A model generated the notes under the pieces. It was not told where the DNA came from. It was given only the letters and a program-made list of their open reading frames with translations, and did no database searches. 64,000 bases of DNA from Collybiopsis luxurians FD-317 M1 (taxonomy: Eukaryota; Basidiomycota; Agaricomycetes; Agaricales; Omphalotaceae). This document shows positions 20,031 through 30,588 of this stretch, piece after piece. Position numbers and translations under genes: made by a program. The stretch covers positions 1,849,500 through 1,913,499 of the forward strand of contig KN834749.1 of NCBI GenBank assembly GCA_000827265.1, given 5' to 3'. How positions within the stretch are numbered: position 1 is the stretch's first letter; each line of letters opens with the position of its first letter.

Positions 20031-21508
20031 TCAAGCTCGCCATGCAACATGAACTTGATCTGTACGGAACCTGGACGGTCGTCAGCTCAGTAGTAAACAG
20101 TTTAAAGGCAAAATCAGAACTGACCGCTGCGTGCAAGTTGTCTTGGATAAAGGAGTTTTATAGCCCATGCGATAACTAAGAAGCCCAGCTTGAGCGATCA
20201 TAATCCCATTATCAATACAGAATCTACAAGTCGTCAATCCCAACCCAGTAATGGAACAGCGAGCCGCACCTTTCATCTGTGGCAAAAACCTGGCCCTGTC
20301 GCTCTTGGGCCATTATACCCATCATTTGCTGAAGTCGCTCGTTACCTGACTTACCATCAGCAAGCAGGAAACACATTTAATGACCACCACACGTACTCCC
20401 GACGCCTCCAACAATCAGGACCTCTTTACTGCCGATGTGAGCCATGGCGCGTTCTGTGATCTCTACAAGCATAGCAAAGACTGTCTCCTGTAAGGAGAAA
20501 CAGAGATCTTGGGGAGTGATTATTTCTTCATCCAGAAACCCGCCTGAAGATCCCTGTGCCCGAAATCTCTTATCCAGAGTATAGGCTTCGACTGCGGATA
20601 GGATTCCAGAAAGACTGACATCCATTCCTTTAGTCGCGTAAGGTAATGGTAACAGACGTTTTCCCCTGGCTCGTAAATTAATCTTAAGGCAGAGATATAG
20701 TAGCAGATAAGGGGCATCAAACTCACTTCTTCGCCTCTTGCTCAATATTGTATCCAGGGCTGGGATCATTACTAAGGTTAATGATTCTAGCAAAACGGTC
20801 CAGACAATTTCCGACAGCAATATCCAACGTCTCGCCGAATATTCGATAACATTGACGCGAGTACGCGATCACTTGAGTGTTGCCTCCCGATACGTACAAA
20901 ACAACGGGATTTTGCGCTCCAGTTATTTCTCTGCCCATCTCAATATCTGAGATGCGTCAGATTCAGATTCAAGGACGCTGAGACGGAAGGAAAGATTCAC
21001 GCACGGCCAACGCAATGGTTTACTCCGACCAGCGGTTTGTTGAACAAAAGGGAAAGAATCCTAGCTATCAATGCTACCGATTGCAGTGGGGCTCCCATCC
21101 CTGGCCCTGCAAAAGCACTCGAGCATTTCTGGCCGATCAAAAGATCGTACTTGACGTACCTTTGGTAAAGCAGATACAGTCAATTTCGTGCATAGAAACG
21201 CCAGCTTTCTCCAAACTGTCATTTATCACTTTCAGGGCCCATTCCCGATGATGTAGAGCAGTATCCCGAGGCTGAAACCCTTCACCAGGAGGTGTAATGT
21301 AGGTGTGCCTGATGTTAGAGAGAACAATGGCAGAACCATCTTTCGAATGTTTCATTATTCCGGCACCGAGCTTGTTGGCAGAACCCTCCAAGCCTAACGC
21401 CAGATAATCTCGATCTATGTAGCTGACATGAGCATTAACGGGCCTCAAGACAATAATATTGTATCAACCTGGATGCTTGAGAGGCGTTTCTCGTGTTTTG
21501 CCTGGCAT
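20031..21508 (-). CDS. KAE1: KAE1/OSGEP, tRNA N6-threonylcarbamoyladenosine synthase subunit (KEOPS)
   Basis: Kae1 is the catalytic subunit of KEOPS/EKC, which adds the threonylcarbamoyl group to A37 of ANN-decoding tRNAs. Exon 1 (start 21508) encodes [13 protein letters not shown] and joins to [20 protein letters not shown]. The ASKHA-fold motifs are intact: the zinc/iron histidines in [78 protein letters not shown] and [13 protein letters not shown]. The last exon is short and ends [13 protein letters not shown], with the stop complement at 20031-20033. The length is about 360 residues, within the family range. There is no mitochondrial presequence, so this is the cytosolic form and not Qri7. 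Confidence 0.95.
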
Positions 21509-21683
21509 GATAGTGGGCGTAAAAAGAAAGGTTGGGCGGTCAAACACTCTCAGGACTCAACCAAATGCGTTCACTACAAAACAGAAACTAGCGAAGCAAT
21601 TTATACGGTGCGGTGTAAGCGAACCTAAATTAGTCTAAGTAAAAGTTATCCCTAAATTTTTGGTAAAAAGTAGTAGCAACGCC

Positions 21684-23297
21684 TCAGAGCATGAACGTCA
21701 AAGGATTCTCCAAATAACCCTTAAAGGCAGCCAACCATCTGGCAGCAACAGCACCATCTACAGTACGATGATCCGAACTCATAGTGACCTTCATGTTCTG
21801 CACAAACTTGAAACCGCGCTCTTCCTCCGGCGCAGGAACCATTTTAGCTTCTGTGGAACCGATAGCAAGGATGCAGGATTGCGGGGGGTTGATGATAGCA
21901 GTAAAGTGCGAGACACCGTACATTCCCAGGTTGGAGATGGTAAAGGTACCACCCTGGAAAACGAACAATTACGCAGATGTAACAGAGAGACTAGGCATTT
22001 GACGTACCTGGTATTCGGAAGGAGCCAGCTTTCCGTCGCGAGCCTTCTTAGCCAATGCCTTGGTTTCAGCGGAGATAGTTGCGAGACCCTTTGAGCCAGC
22101 GTCTTTCACAATGGGGGTAATGAGACCGGAAGGAGTAGCGACAGCAACAGAGATGTCAGCCTTCTTGTAACTAAAAAATATTCGACAGGCCATTAAAAAA
22201 GGGTCGATTCATAAAAATATACTCACGTTCGAATAACTTCACCAAGCCAGGCAGAGTTGACTTCAGGAACATCAGATAGAGCACAGGCAGCGGCTTTCAC
22301 GATAAAGTCATTAACGCTGAGCTTGGCGCTCTTGTCCTTCTCCGACAATGTTTTGTTAAACACCTCGCGTAATTTCAGAACCTTGTCCATGGTAATGTCA
22401 ACGGTGACATAGTAGTGAGGGATTTCCTGCTTTGACTGGGAGAGTCGGGAGCCAATTGTGCGGCGCATATTAGAGTTGGGAGTGTCGACATAGTCGGGTA
22501 GTTGAGCGGCTGGGGGTTGAGAAGCGGTTGAAGTAGCGGCCTCGGGTGAAGGTTTGTACTTTTCAACGTCTTCGCGAAGAATACGGCCTTCGGGACCAGA
22601 TCCTTTGACCTTGGCCAGAGGAATTCCACGATCAAGGGCAATCTTCTTCGCGATAGGTGAAGCAAAGATACGGTCTCCTGAAGGAAGCTCGGGCTTGGAA
22701 GGTTTGGATTCGGTGGGAGGTGGAGAAGAAGGAGCGGGGGCTTGGGGTTCCGGTTTTGGAGGTTCAGGCTCCTTTGGAGATTCTTTTGGAGCTTCCGAGG
22801 AGGCCTTTGCAGCCAAATCTGCTGCGGCAGAGAGGTCATCTCCTTCCTCACCAACTATGGCAATGGGAGTTCCAATTTTGATATTTTTGGTACCATCTGG
22901 AGCCTGAGGAAGATATGAGAAAGGGATTTCGTCCGAATTTCATAAAATAAACGTACAATAATTTTGGCCATGACACCGTCATCCTGGGCTTCGACGTCAA
23001 TGGTTGCCTTGTCGGTTTCCTGAGGAGCACGAGGTCATGAGAAAAGAGATTTTCCGGAGCAGTACTGACGCACAATTTCCAGGAGTACATCTCCAGCAGA
23101 AAAAGACTCTCCTTCCTTCTTTTTCCAGGAAGCAATACCACCCTCCGACATTGTAGGGCTCATGGCGGGCATGTTGAACGGAGAAAGAGCATTTCTCCGC
23201 GCTGAAGCGTGAAGCCCTGCAAAGGGTTAATAAGAATAAAGATGAAAGAAAAGAAAAAAGGCTTACGACGCGCGAAAATTCGAGCAACAGAGGCCAT
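21684..23297 (-). CDS. LAT1: Dihydrolipoamide acetyltransferase, E2 of pyruvate dehydrogenase complex
   Basis: E2 transfers the acetyl group from E1 to CoA in the mitochondrial matrix. The start is ATG 23297 ([11 protein letters not shown]), and the join to exon 2 gives [20 protein letters not shown], a typical matrix presequence. The lipoyl domain (about residues 25-100) has [20 protein letters not shown] and the lipoyl-lysine site [16 protein letters not shown] Pro/Glu linker follows, then the E3-binding domain [20 protein letters not shown] and [14 protein letters not shown]. The catalytic domain has [20 protein letters not shown] and the active site [10 protein letters not shown] (His and Asp). 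It ends at 21684. GTG and TTG triplets upstream of 23297 are not needed. The gene is divergent from the CCCH/AAA gene with an 82-bp gap. Confidence 0.96.
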
Positions 23298-23379
23298 GAA
23301 GGACTTCGGAGAAGGACGGACAAGTGATGGACTGAGAAATTTGGCAAGGATTACCACGGTCAGTTTGCCTTTTGTGGGA
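23298..23379. promoter_or_regulatory. 82-bp divergent promoter, PDH E2 and CCCH/AAA gene
   Basis: The two proposed start codons (23297 minus and 23380 plus) are only 82 bp apart. No TATA box is seen. If the plus-strand gene in fact starts at the second ATG (23386), the gap grows by only 6 bp. Confidence 0.5.
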
Positions 23380-26300
23380 ATGTTTATGTTACCATGTTCA
23401 AGTAATGACTGTCGTTCAGGATCCTTCCTGGAGAATCAAGAGCAAGTATATCTTTTCCTTCTACTACTTCTTTACTCATCATGTTCAACAGCGAACCCAT
23501 GCCAGTATTATAGAAAAGGTCGTTGCATATTCGGTCAGGATCGGTGCAACTTCCTTCACGTCTCAAGTGACTGGAATCCAGACGAATCCACTATCATTGA
23601 ATCCAAACCCCTCATTAATCCTCCTGCGGTCAAAATCTTTCCAGACACTCCTCCTTCAGCATCTTTGACATCCGTCCGTTCTCCTCCTAGGTCACCCAGA
23701 ACCACAAATCTTTTGCTAGCTTTGAAAGGAGTTATCAGAGACGAAGAGGATGAACCCGACGAGTACATTGACGACATGTCATATGAGGCAGTTGATGATG
23801 AGTCCGACCAAATTCCCCCCAAGGTTGACACCCAGCCTGTCAATGAATCTGACTTCCATGACCAAATCCTTGCCGAGCCCGAAACCGAGGCCCCTCCCAG
23901 TCCAACCCATTCCGGTCTTCTTTCGCCAGTCGAATTCTCAGATTTACAGTTAAAGCACTTTTCCATCTTACATTCTGACGCACTTTCGAAGTCCAGAGAT
24001 TCACAACACGATCCTTCTCAGGAATCAAAATTTTATGATTATGGCACACCAAATTCCCAATGGGTATCTCCTTCGCCCATGGTTTTGTCTCCTCCGAGAA
24101 GCCCTGCCCTCAGCTCAACATTTGAACTGTTGGCTTCCCCGTTCGGAAGCCCTTCGACTAGACTACTCCCAAACCCTGCCGTGAGCGGGGTAGGTATCAT
24201 GTCTCCGCGGCTTGGTCCCTTCATGCCTCGGGTCCCAGTTTCCCCATCTCCTCTTGCATCCAAATTTGACGTTTCCGATGATAACATTCAGCCAGATCTC
24301 GACCTTGATTCTCCCTCTGATTACCATAAGAAGGAAGAAAAAGATTTGGGACTGCTCAGGGAAGGAGAACAAACTGCCAGAGCTAAAGAGATCTCGCTGA
24401 ATGATGACGATGGCGATGAGGATGGAGAGTATACCGGTCGTCTGATAGCCAGATGGGATTCCGAGGATCAGGATACTGTGCGGCCTTTTATTTTGGCACC
24501 AGCACCTCCTCCTCGGTCCAAATCCAAGGTCAACAGGTCACTCGTGGGAGACGAGCAACTTGTCACCCATGCCCAAGTTCAAGAGGAAGTAAACGAGGCT
24601 CTTCGCAAGAGATCAAATAGCTTACGGGAGTTTTTACAAAGTGTTGAAACAGCGAAACAGCTTCCTGCATTTGCTCCGGAGGATGTTCAGGCCGACTCGA
24701 CGGCGCGCGTAGAGGTTAAGTCCTCGAATGATGATGATGAGACTGCTCAGTTGGCTTACCTTGCCCCGACTCCGGATGAAGACGAGGCCGACGAAGCTGC
24801 CAGCTTCCCAGGGGAAGACGATACTATCAACTCTCTGTATGATGTATATTCAGACATCGATTCAGAGTCTGAACATGATGAAGAGGGCGATAACATGGTG
24901 CAAAATGACATGGATGGTGATATCTGTATCTCCAGGTCATTACCTACTCAGGCTGCTGCTACCCCACCATTGCCTGATTCTGCCATTCATTCACCTTCCA
25001 CAGCTTTACCAGATGATCATTCTAGAGTGTTTACACCACCGCCGAGGAGAAATTCTCCTAAATCCCCACCTATTGCTAGGGTTTTCAAATCCCCTGCAGA
25101 ATCACCTACTTTTATTCCTCCTTCTGCTGTGACTGCGAACAAAGACGCCAATGATCAACCGCTGCCTTTGCCCCATGTAGGAATTTCCTATACCGAAAGA
25201 CAGAATAGCAAGCTACGTCCGCTGAGATTATCTACAATTGTGACAAATGTAGCTCCGCCGATAACTGCTCCATTCTCTTCTGCTGAACATGGCAGTCAGC
25301 TTCACGGTTTGTGCCGTCATTTGTGGACATATGTTACTAGCATTAATTGTCCTAAAACCAGCTCATGCTTCATCCTCATCAAATACCTCTCGCCCCTTTT
25401 CTTCTAATGACAGTCGTTTATCTATAGCATCTACCAATGTACTATCAGCCTCTGCATCTACTTCGGATTTTGCTTCATCTCACAGTTCTTCGGTCAGGAC
25501 AGTTGTTCACAGAGTTAATTCCTGTCTAACTGTCTTTCATAGCTTTTGTCTATGCTTTCCCCTCCCATAGACCCAGGTCAACTTCAGCAGGGAACTTCTG
25601 TTCCTTCTCCAAGTCCTCAATCAGCACCGCCGGCGGTGGTGAGCGGGCATGTTGTAAAGTCTCCTCCAACTTTTCCCTCTATGACGTCCACGATACCCTC
25701 ACCTTTCAGAAGAAGCAGTATCTATTATATTCGCGATGAACCAATCCAGACACCTGATGAACGTAATTTGTTGCAAGAGCCAAATTCTGCACCTCTTGCA
25801 CGACCACCTACTTGGGAAGGGAAGCCTGAGGAGTCTGCCAAGTCTGGTTCAGTGCGATCCGTTAGCACTTCAGCCTCACGTAGGCCGGCCAAAAAAGATC
25901 GAGAGAGGACTTCTCCTGTAAGGTCGCGTCGATCCAGCTCCGCGGCCAGTCTCTCGGTACCTCAGCCAGGCCACCAATCCTCTAAGAACACTCCTGCACG
26001 TCGAGATACTTCTCTCGGCTCTGTTCATGAACCCCTGCCTTCCCCTCGCGCCAGTACCCCCCAACCCACGCTTTTGTTCGCCATTGCAAGCGATAATCCC
26101 GAGGAAGTTGAACGTGTACTTGAACGAGGCGACGATAACGCGAAGAACGTGCCCATAAATGCCAATGACACGATTGGTCCACAAGCTCAGTCTGCGCTCG
26201 AATTTACACTCGAGAACGAAGGCTTGAAAAATAAACTCGGTATCGTCAAGAAATTATTAGGATATGGAGCGGATCCTGGTAAAGTCAACTTGAACCAGGG

Positions 26301-27569
26301 CAAGACTGACGGTGAAGCCGAATTGGATGCTGCTACCAAGTGAGTGTACTGCCCTCTATTCTTCCCAAATGCTGCTGTTTGCTAACATACAAATTCAGAT
26401 ATTATTTGGATAGGGCCGATACCGTAACAACTCGTCGAATAGATGCACTCATGCAGCGCTCGGTATTCCGACCCCTCATTCGGATGAGGTACGGAATAAT
26501 TGGCCAGGACAGAGCGCTGGAACAGCTATATCGTGTCCTAAGTATACATTCGGAAAAGATCTCCAGGTCGCCCGTAGTCGTTTTTCTATGTGGTCAGTGC
26601 TGCCACTCCAGATTATCGGTGCACAGAATTGACAATGTTGTCGCTTAGGGCCAAGTGGACACGGCAAGAGCATGCTGGCGCACCAGTGTATGTGTTTTTC
26701 ATCTACTTCGCGGATTGGCAGACTCATCAATATATGCAGTTGGTTCGCTTCTCGAAGTTCCAACGCATACTGTGAATATGATTACCCTGCGGACGGCCGA
26801 AGATATCTGGAGATCGTATTCAATCAGTTCCAACGAGGTAGGTGTATAACATTGTCTCTTGAATATATTTAACTGGGAATCGAATCCCAGGATGCTCCTC
26901 CCTGTACGTTGGTCGAATTTTTGGCTAATAATGAAGGCAAGAGATGTGTCGTGGTGCTTGACGTGCGTTTTGTTCTTACCCAGTTCCCCTGATTATTATG
27001 AACATATTCTGGTAATGTAGGAGATTGAAAAGACCGAGCGCAAAGCACTGTGGTCGTTGCTTGTTCCTTGGGAATTAGGTACTTATAGTTACGACTTTCG
27101 TAAGGGCATATTCTAATCCTGTTTGGTACTAGGTCGTTGCACTTTTGAAGCCAACTCACGAACTATAGATGTTCGGAACGTGATATGGGTTGGCACTTCA
27201 AATATCGGGAACGATTTAATCCTCGAGTACCATAAATCTCGGCAACGACCCGAAGAAGTACTCACTCGTAGTGAATATGTCGAGCTCATGGGGATCCTCC
27301 GCCCTCACGTTTCAGATCAACTGGGTGCATCTGTTCTCTCCCGTGTTTCTGCCATTTTACCTTTTGTGCCCTTCACGACAGAAGAGAAGAGGGCCATAGC
27401 TTCAGAGTTTCTACAAGAAAGCGCCGTTGATCAGCTAGTGCAAGGGTTGTCAAAGGAACAGAGAGAGAAAGTAGTGGAAGATTCTTTGAAGGATTTTGTG
27501 GACTCGGAGGGAGCAAGGTCGCTGTCGAGAGCGGTATCAAACTTGTTGATTGACTCTATGGACTTTTGA
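23380..27569 (+). CDS. Large CCCH zinc finger / ankyrin-like / AAA+ (ClpB-C type) protein
   Basis: About 1,220 residues from about 10 exons. Exon 1 ends in TTCAA|GTAATG, and splicing gives CSTNPCQYYRKGRCIFGQDR...CNFLH, a single C-x7-C-x5-C-x3-H finger at residues about 6-30. A long, acidic, Ser/Pro-rich disordered part follows (to about 780). Two introns around 25310-25550 keep the frame into SSLLSMLSPPIDPGQ. Near residue 900 is an ankyrin-like unit (LLFAIASDNPEEVERVLERG, KKLLGYGADPGKVNLNQ). The C-terminal AAA+ domain has YGIIGQDRALEQLYR, Walker A GPSGHGKSMLAHQ, Walker B CVVVLDEIEK, sensor-like VIWVGTSNIGND and a helical end. Ankyrin plus ClpB-type AAA+ recalls mitochondrial CLPB/SKD3, but no targeting peptide is seen. 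The role is unknown. The start may be 23380 or 23386. Confidence 0.78.
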
Positions 27570-27885
27570 ATGTACTTATTTGTTCAATTTATTGGGTCGG
27601 TGGCGAATACCAATTATAGTAAATGCCTCATTTCAGATGTAATCATGGACTGAAACGGCTCCCGGAAGTGGATGTTGATTGGACCTAGAGACGTTTTGAT
27701 GCTATCTAAACTGATGGCGTCGCGCTATGAAATAGGCTAATCAAGGCGCACTGCTTTCTCAAGCTTTCTTCTTCACCCCGTTGTTCTTCTTCTGGTCGTC
27801 GTACTTTACGACTCTTCTTTTCTCCGTCGTCTTTTAACGACTTCGTTCTTTCTTTCTTTTCGTTCTTTCACGACCTCCGAACATT
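27570..27885. promoter_or_regulatory. Pyrimidine-rich upstream region of the SH3 protein gene
   Basis: The final 130 bp before the ATG at 27886 are a C/T-rich tract (repeated CTTCTT and TCTTTC blocks), typical of strong fungal promoters and 5'UTRs. No other feature is seen in this gap. Confidence 0.4.
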
Positions 27886-29005
27886 ATGAGCCCTGGTCAC
27901 TTTGGTCGCAGAAGTCCCGCTTTTCGCGATTTCAAGCGTGCTACGGAGGCCAGTACTACATCTGCGCCTGCAAGCACGCCCACAGCAACAAATTCTTATG
28001 CCCAGCAGATCGTAGACAGTGTACCAAAGTCTACTATTGCACTTGCCATTGTGCTCAGTCTCTTTGCCCTGGTCGTGACTGGAAGTGAGTATCATACATC
28101 TTTTCGATCAGCATTGTACTTTTTGCTTATTTCCACCCCTAGTCTGCGTATGGAGATATAGAGTCAGAAGGAAGCAAAGACTGTCCGGTGTAGGAGACAG
28201 CGATGATCCCTTGTGGAGGCCGGCTACGAATTCGAGCTTTGACTCGGAGAAACATGCTGGGCTCGAAAAACCTCAGCAAGTTTTCATTCCTATTGCTGAT
28301 AGAGGTGAAGCTGCTTGGACTCCTCAGATTCGGACGTATCGCGGAGTCCCTCTTAAGAACGGAGAGCTCCCTAAACACGTCCAAGCTGCTCGTGAAGGAC
28401 GCAAATTTATCACCTCATGGAGAAATGAACCCTCTCCCCCTCCTTCCTATCAGGAGAAGGTGGAAGGACCGACCGATGCGGCCGTAAAGCCTGTCACTAA
28501 AGCGCCCTTGAACAAGCAGCTGAATGTTGTCACCTCCAGTGACTTTCCTCCATCCCGTTTCTCAAACCCTACCCCACTACCACTCACTTCTGTCTCCGAG
28601 GAACCCCCACAACCTCTTCCCAGCCCTGCCCGTACTTCCTCGTTCCCTCAGAAACATAGACACTCTCGTTCTCGATCTGTGTCTTCCAAACACATCTCTG
28701 GCGAAGTTGTGACGAAGATCACACCCACTCAAGCCCGTCACAGCAGAAGTGGCAGTACGGATGTCGTTCGTCTCATGACCGTCATCAACACCTTCCGCCC
28801 ATCTCTTGATGATGAACTACTCATCAAAGTTGGTGAACACTGCCGCCTTCTGGAGGAGTACCATGACGGTTGGTGCCTAGTTCAGCTCGTTGGGAAAGCT
28901 GAATCGCCTCGTGGAGTAGTCCCCAGGTTCTGCCTGGTTGACCGTCAAACTGCACCCGCGAAATCGAGGAAACGCTCCTTGACTCAATCCGCTGTCAAGG
29001 TGTAA
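27886..29005 (+). CDS. Single-pass membrane protein with C-terminal SH3 domain (Fus1-like layout)
   Basis: About 350 residues, one intron (GTGAGT near 28085, acceptor before 28142). The short N-terminus is Ser/Thr-rich (EASTTSAPASTPTATNS), as for an O-glycosylated outer stub. One membrane segment follows (STIALAIVLSLFALVVTG, residues about 49-66), then a basic stop-transfer CVWRYRVRRKQR. The middle is Pro/Ser-rich with PPPSY and RHSRSRS runs. The C-terminal SH3 domain covers VINTFRPSLDDELLIKVGEH, LLEEYHDGWCLVQLVGK and GVVPRFCL (ALYDY-like start changed to VINTF). The order outer Ser/Thr stub, TM, cytosolic SH3 is that of yeast Fus1 and similar cortical scaffold proteins. The partner is unknown. 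Confidence 0.82.
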
Positions 29006-29686
29006 ATACAACGTCTATGATAGCACATGCCGCGACATCTTCTCATTTTTTCAGCGCCCACTGTCTGATGTCCATTTCGGATTGCCCAAACCAATCTATT
29101 CGTTCGTTCTACCTTTACCTTCCCTAACATTTTATTTATCCGTATTTTGACTTGATTTTCGGGTGGTCACTCACCGAGGTGACTTGTTCTTGAAGCTATT
29201 TATGCCGATTGCTAGCTGAATAGCTATCGGTGATAGCTTATTCATTGTTGTCGGTTTTCATTTTCGCTATCGCAAGCCTACTGCCGTTCTTTCTGCATCC
29301 ACCTACTCAAATCCGAATCGAACTGCGTTCCTTCGTGTGCTCATTGGTCACGCATACCAACTACCTCATCCAACCCTCCTGTCACTTGGACCCAGTCGTT
29401 GTCTTTGTTTGCTGGCCGAGCTTGATTAAAGGCAACCTTTTTTCCATTCACGGCTGGCTTGCGACTTTTTTGGCATTTGTGATAGCCATGGACTCGACCT
29501 GGTACTTATTCAGTTACAGTTATGCTCAACCCTCGAGCGTATATATGTATTTGTGTGTACAAAAGTGTTCAGGCGTACTTACAAAAAATACAACATGCGT
29601 TAGTGCAAGGCGATCAGTTAAGCGCCCGGACCGCAACGGTGTTCAAGCAAGCTTTAAGCAGAACCTGTTGCTTTTCAAAAATTCTG
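29006..29686. other. Intergenic between SH3 protein and CSL4
   Basis: A 155-codon open frame runs from 29230 but begins with GTG, has no family match and ends over the CSL4 start; it is probably chance. A small inverted repeat around AGCTAT/ATAGCT is at about 29211-29240. The stretch most likely holds the 3'UTR of one gene and the promoter of the next. Confidence 0.4.
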
Positions 29687-30469
29687 ATGGCTTCTGACCT
29701 TGTTCTGCCTGGACAGCCTATTCCACTACCTCGGGGCCCTGTACCACAGATAGGAGGAGGAATTTATGAAAAGGATTCGCAAATCAGAGCGAGTCTTGTT
29801 GGAGTACCCCGTTTTGAAGGATCTGTTCGTCACTTGTGCCATGTTTTTGTTAAAGGAATGTGTTTATATGGGATGTCTACCTACAGAGTTTATCGATATC
29901 TCGCGTGCGACCTCAGCCGCCGGCTCCAAATTCGGTGGTACTGGGATCTATCACACGGCTTTCCCCTATGCAAGCCCTGCTATCTATTACGGTCGTGAAC
30001 GGTGTACCGCTGCCTGCAGGAGAAGAATTTACGGGTGTAATTCGTTCGCAAGACGTTCGAGCGACTGAGAAGGATAAAGTCAAGATTAGTGATTGCTTTA
30101 GAGGGGGAGACGTTGTGCGAGGAATTGTCGTGAGTGCTGCAACCGATTGGGTATGTGTAGGATACTCAAGACGCTTTAATGAAGATTTCATTGGGCGATG
30201 CTCGTAGTTATTTTGTTACAACTGCGAGGAATGATTTAGGTGTGATCTTTGCTACAAGTGAAGCTGGTCAGTCCTGTTATGCAAATATTCTGTTCTGCTA
30301 AATTTTTGAACAGGTGGTACAATGGAACCGGTTTCCTGGCAAGTAAGTGTATAAAATATCTCTTGTAAACAACTTGTTTAAATGTACATGGTTTTGGCAG
30401 GAAATGAGATGTAGTAAAACAGGGAAAATTGAGAAGAGAAAATGTGCCAAACCTGAAGGAATAGTATAG
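29687..30469 (+). CDS. CSL4: Exosome complex component CSL4
   Basis: Csl4 is one of the S1-type cap subunits of the RNA exosome. Five exons can be joined. Exon 1 starts at 29687 (MASDLVLPGQPIPLP) and includes GGGIYEKDSQIRASLVGVPR, the N-terminal domain. After a long first intron, the next exon gives SISRVRPQPPAPNSVVLGSI and the S1 domain TVVNGVPLPAGEEFTGVIRS, QDVRATEKDKVKISDCF. Exon 3 gives SLGDARSYFVTTARNDLGVI. The last exons form the zinc-ribbon-like end MEPVSWQEMRCSKTGKIEKR with KCAKPEGIV and the stop at 30467-30469. The protein is about 200 residues, as expected. Only 119 bp separate it from the NudE gene on the same strand. Confidence 0.94.
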
Positions 30470-30588
30470 AAATTAGAATATTAACGTAGACGTGAAAAAT
30501 TATAGTGGCGCAATGTTTGGTTGTCAGATTGGGTAAGCGATCAACATTGGCTGCAAAGTCATTCAGCTCAGCGACCGCTCCTCTTGCT

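Noticed and set aside
29230..29697. 155-codon hydrophobic plus-strand frame
   Set aside because: It starts with GTG and runs over the well-supported CSL4 start in another frame. It is probably promoter and 5'UTR sequence.
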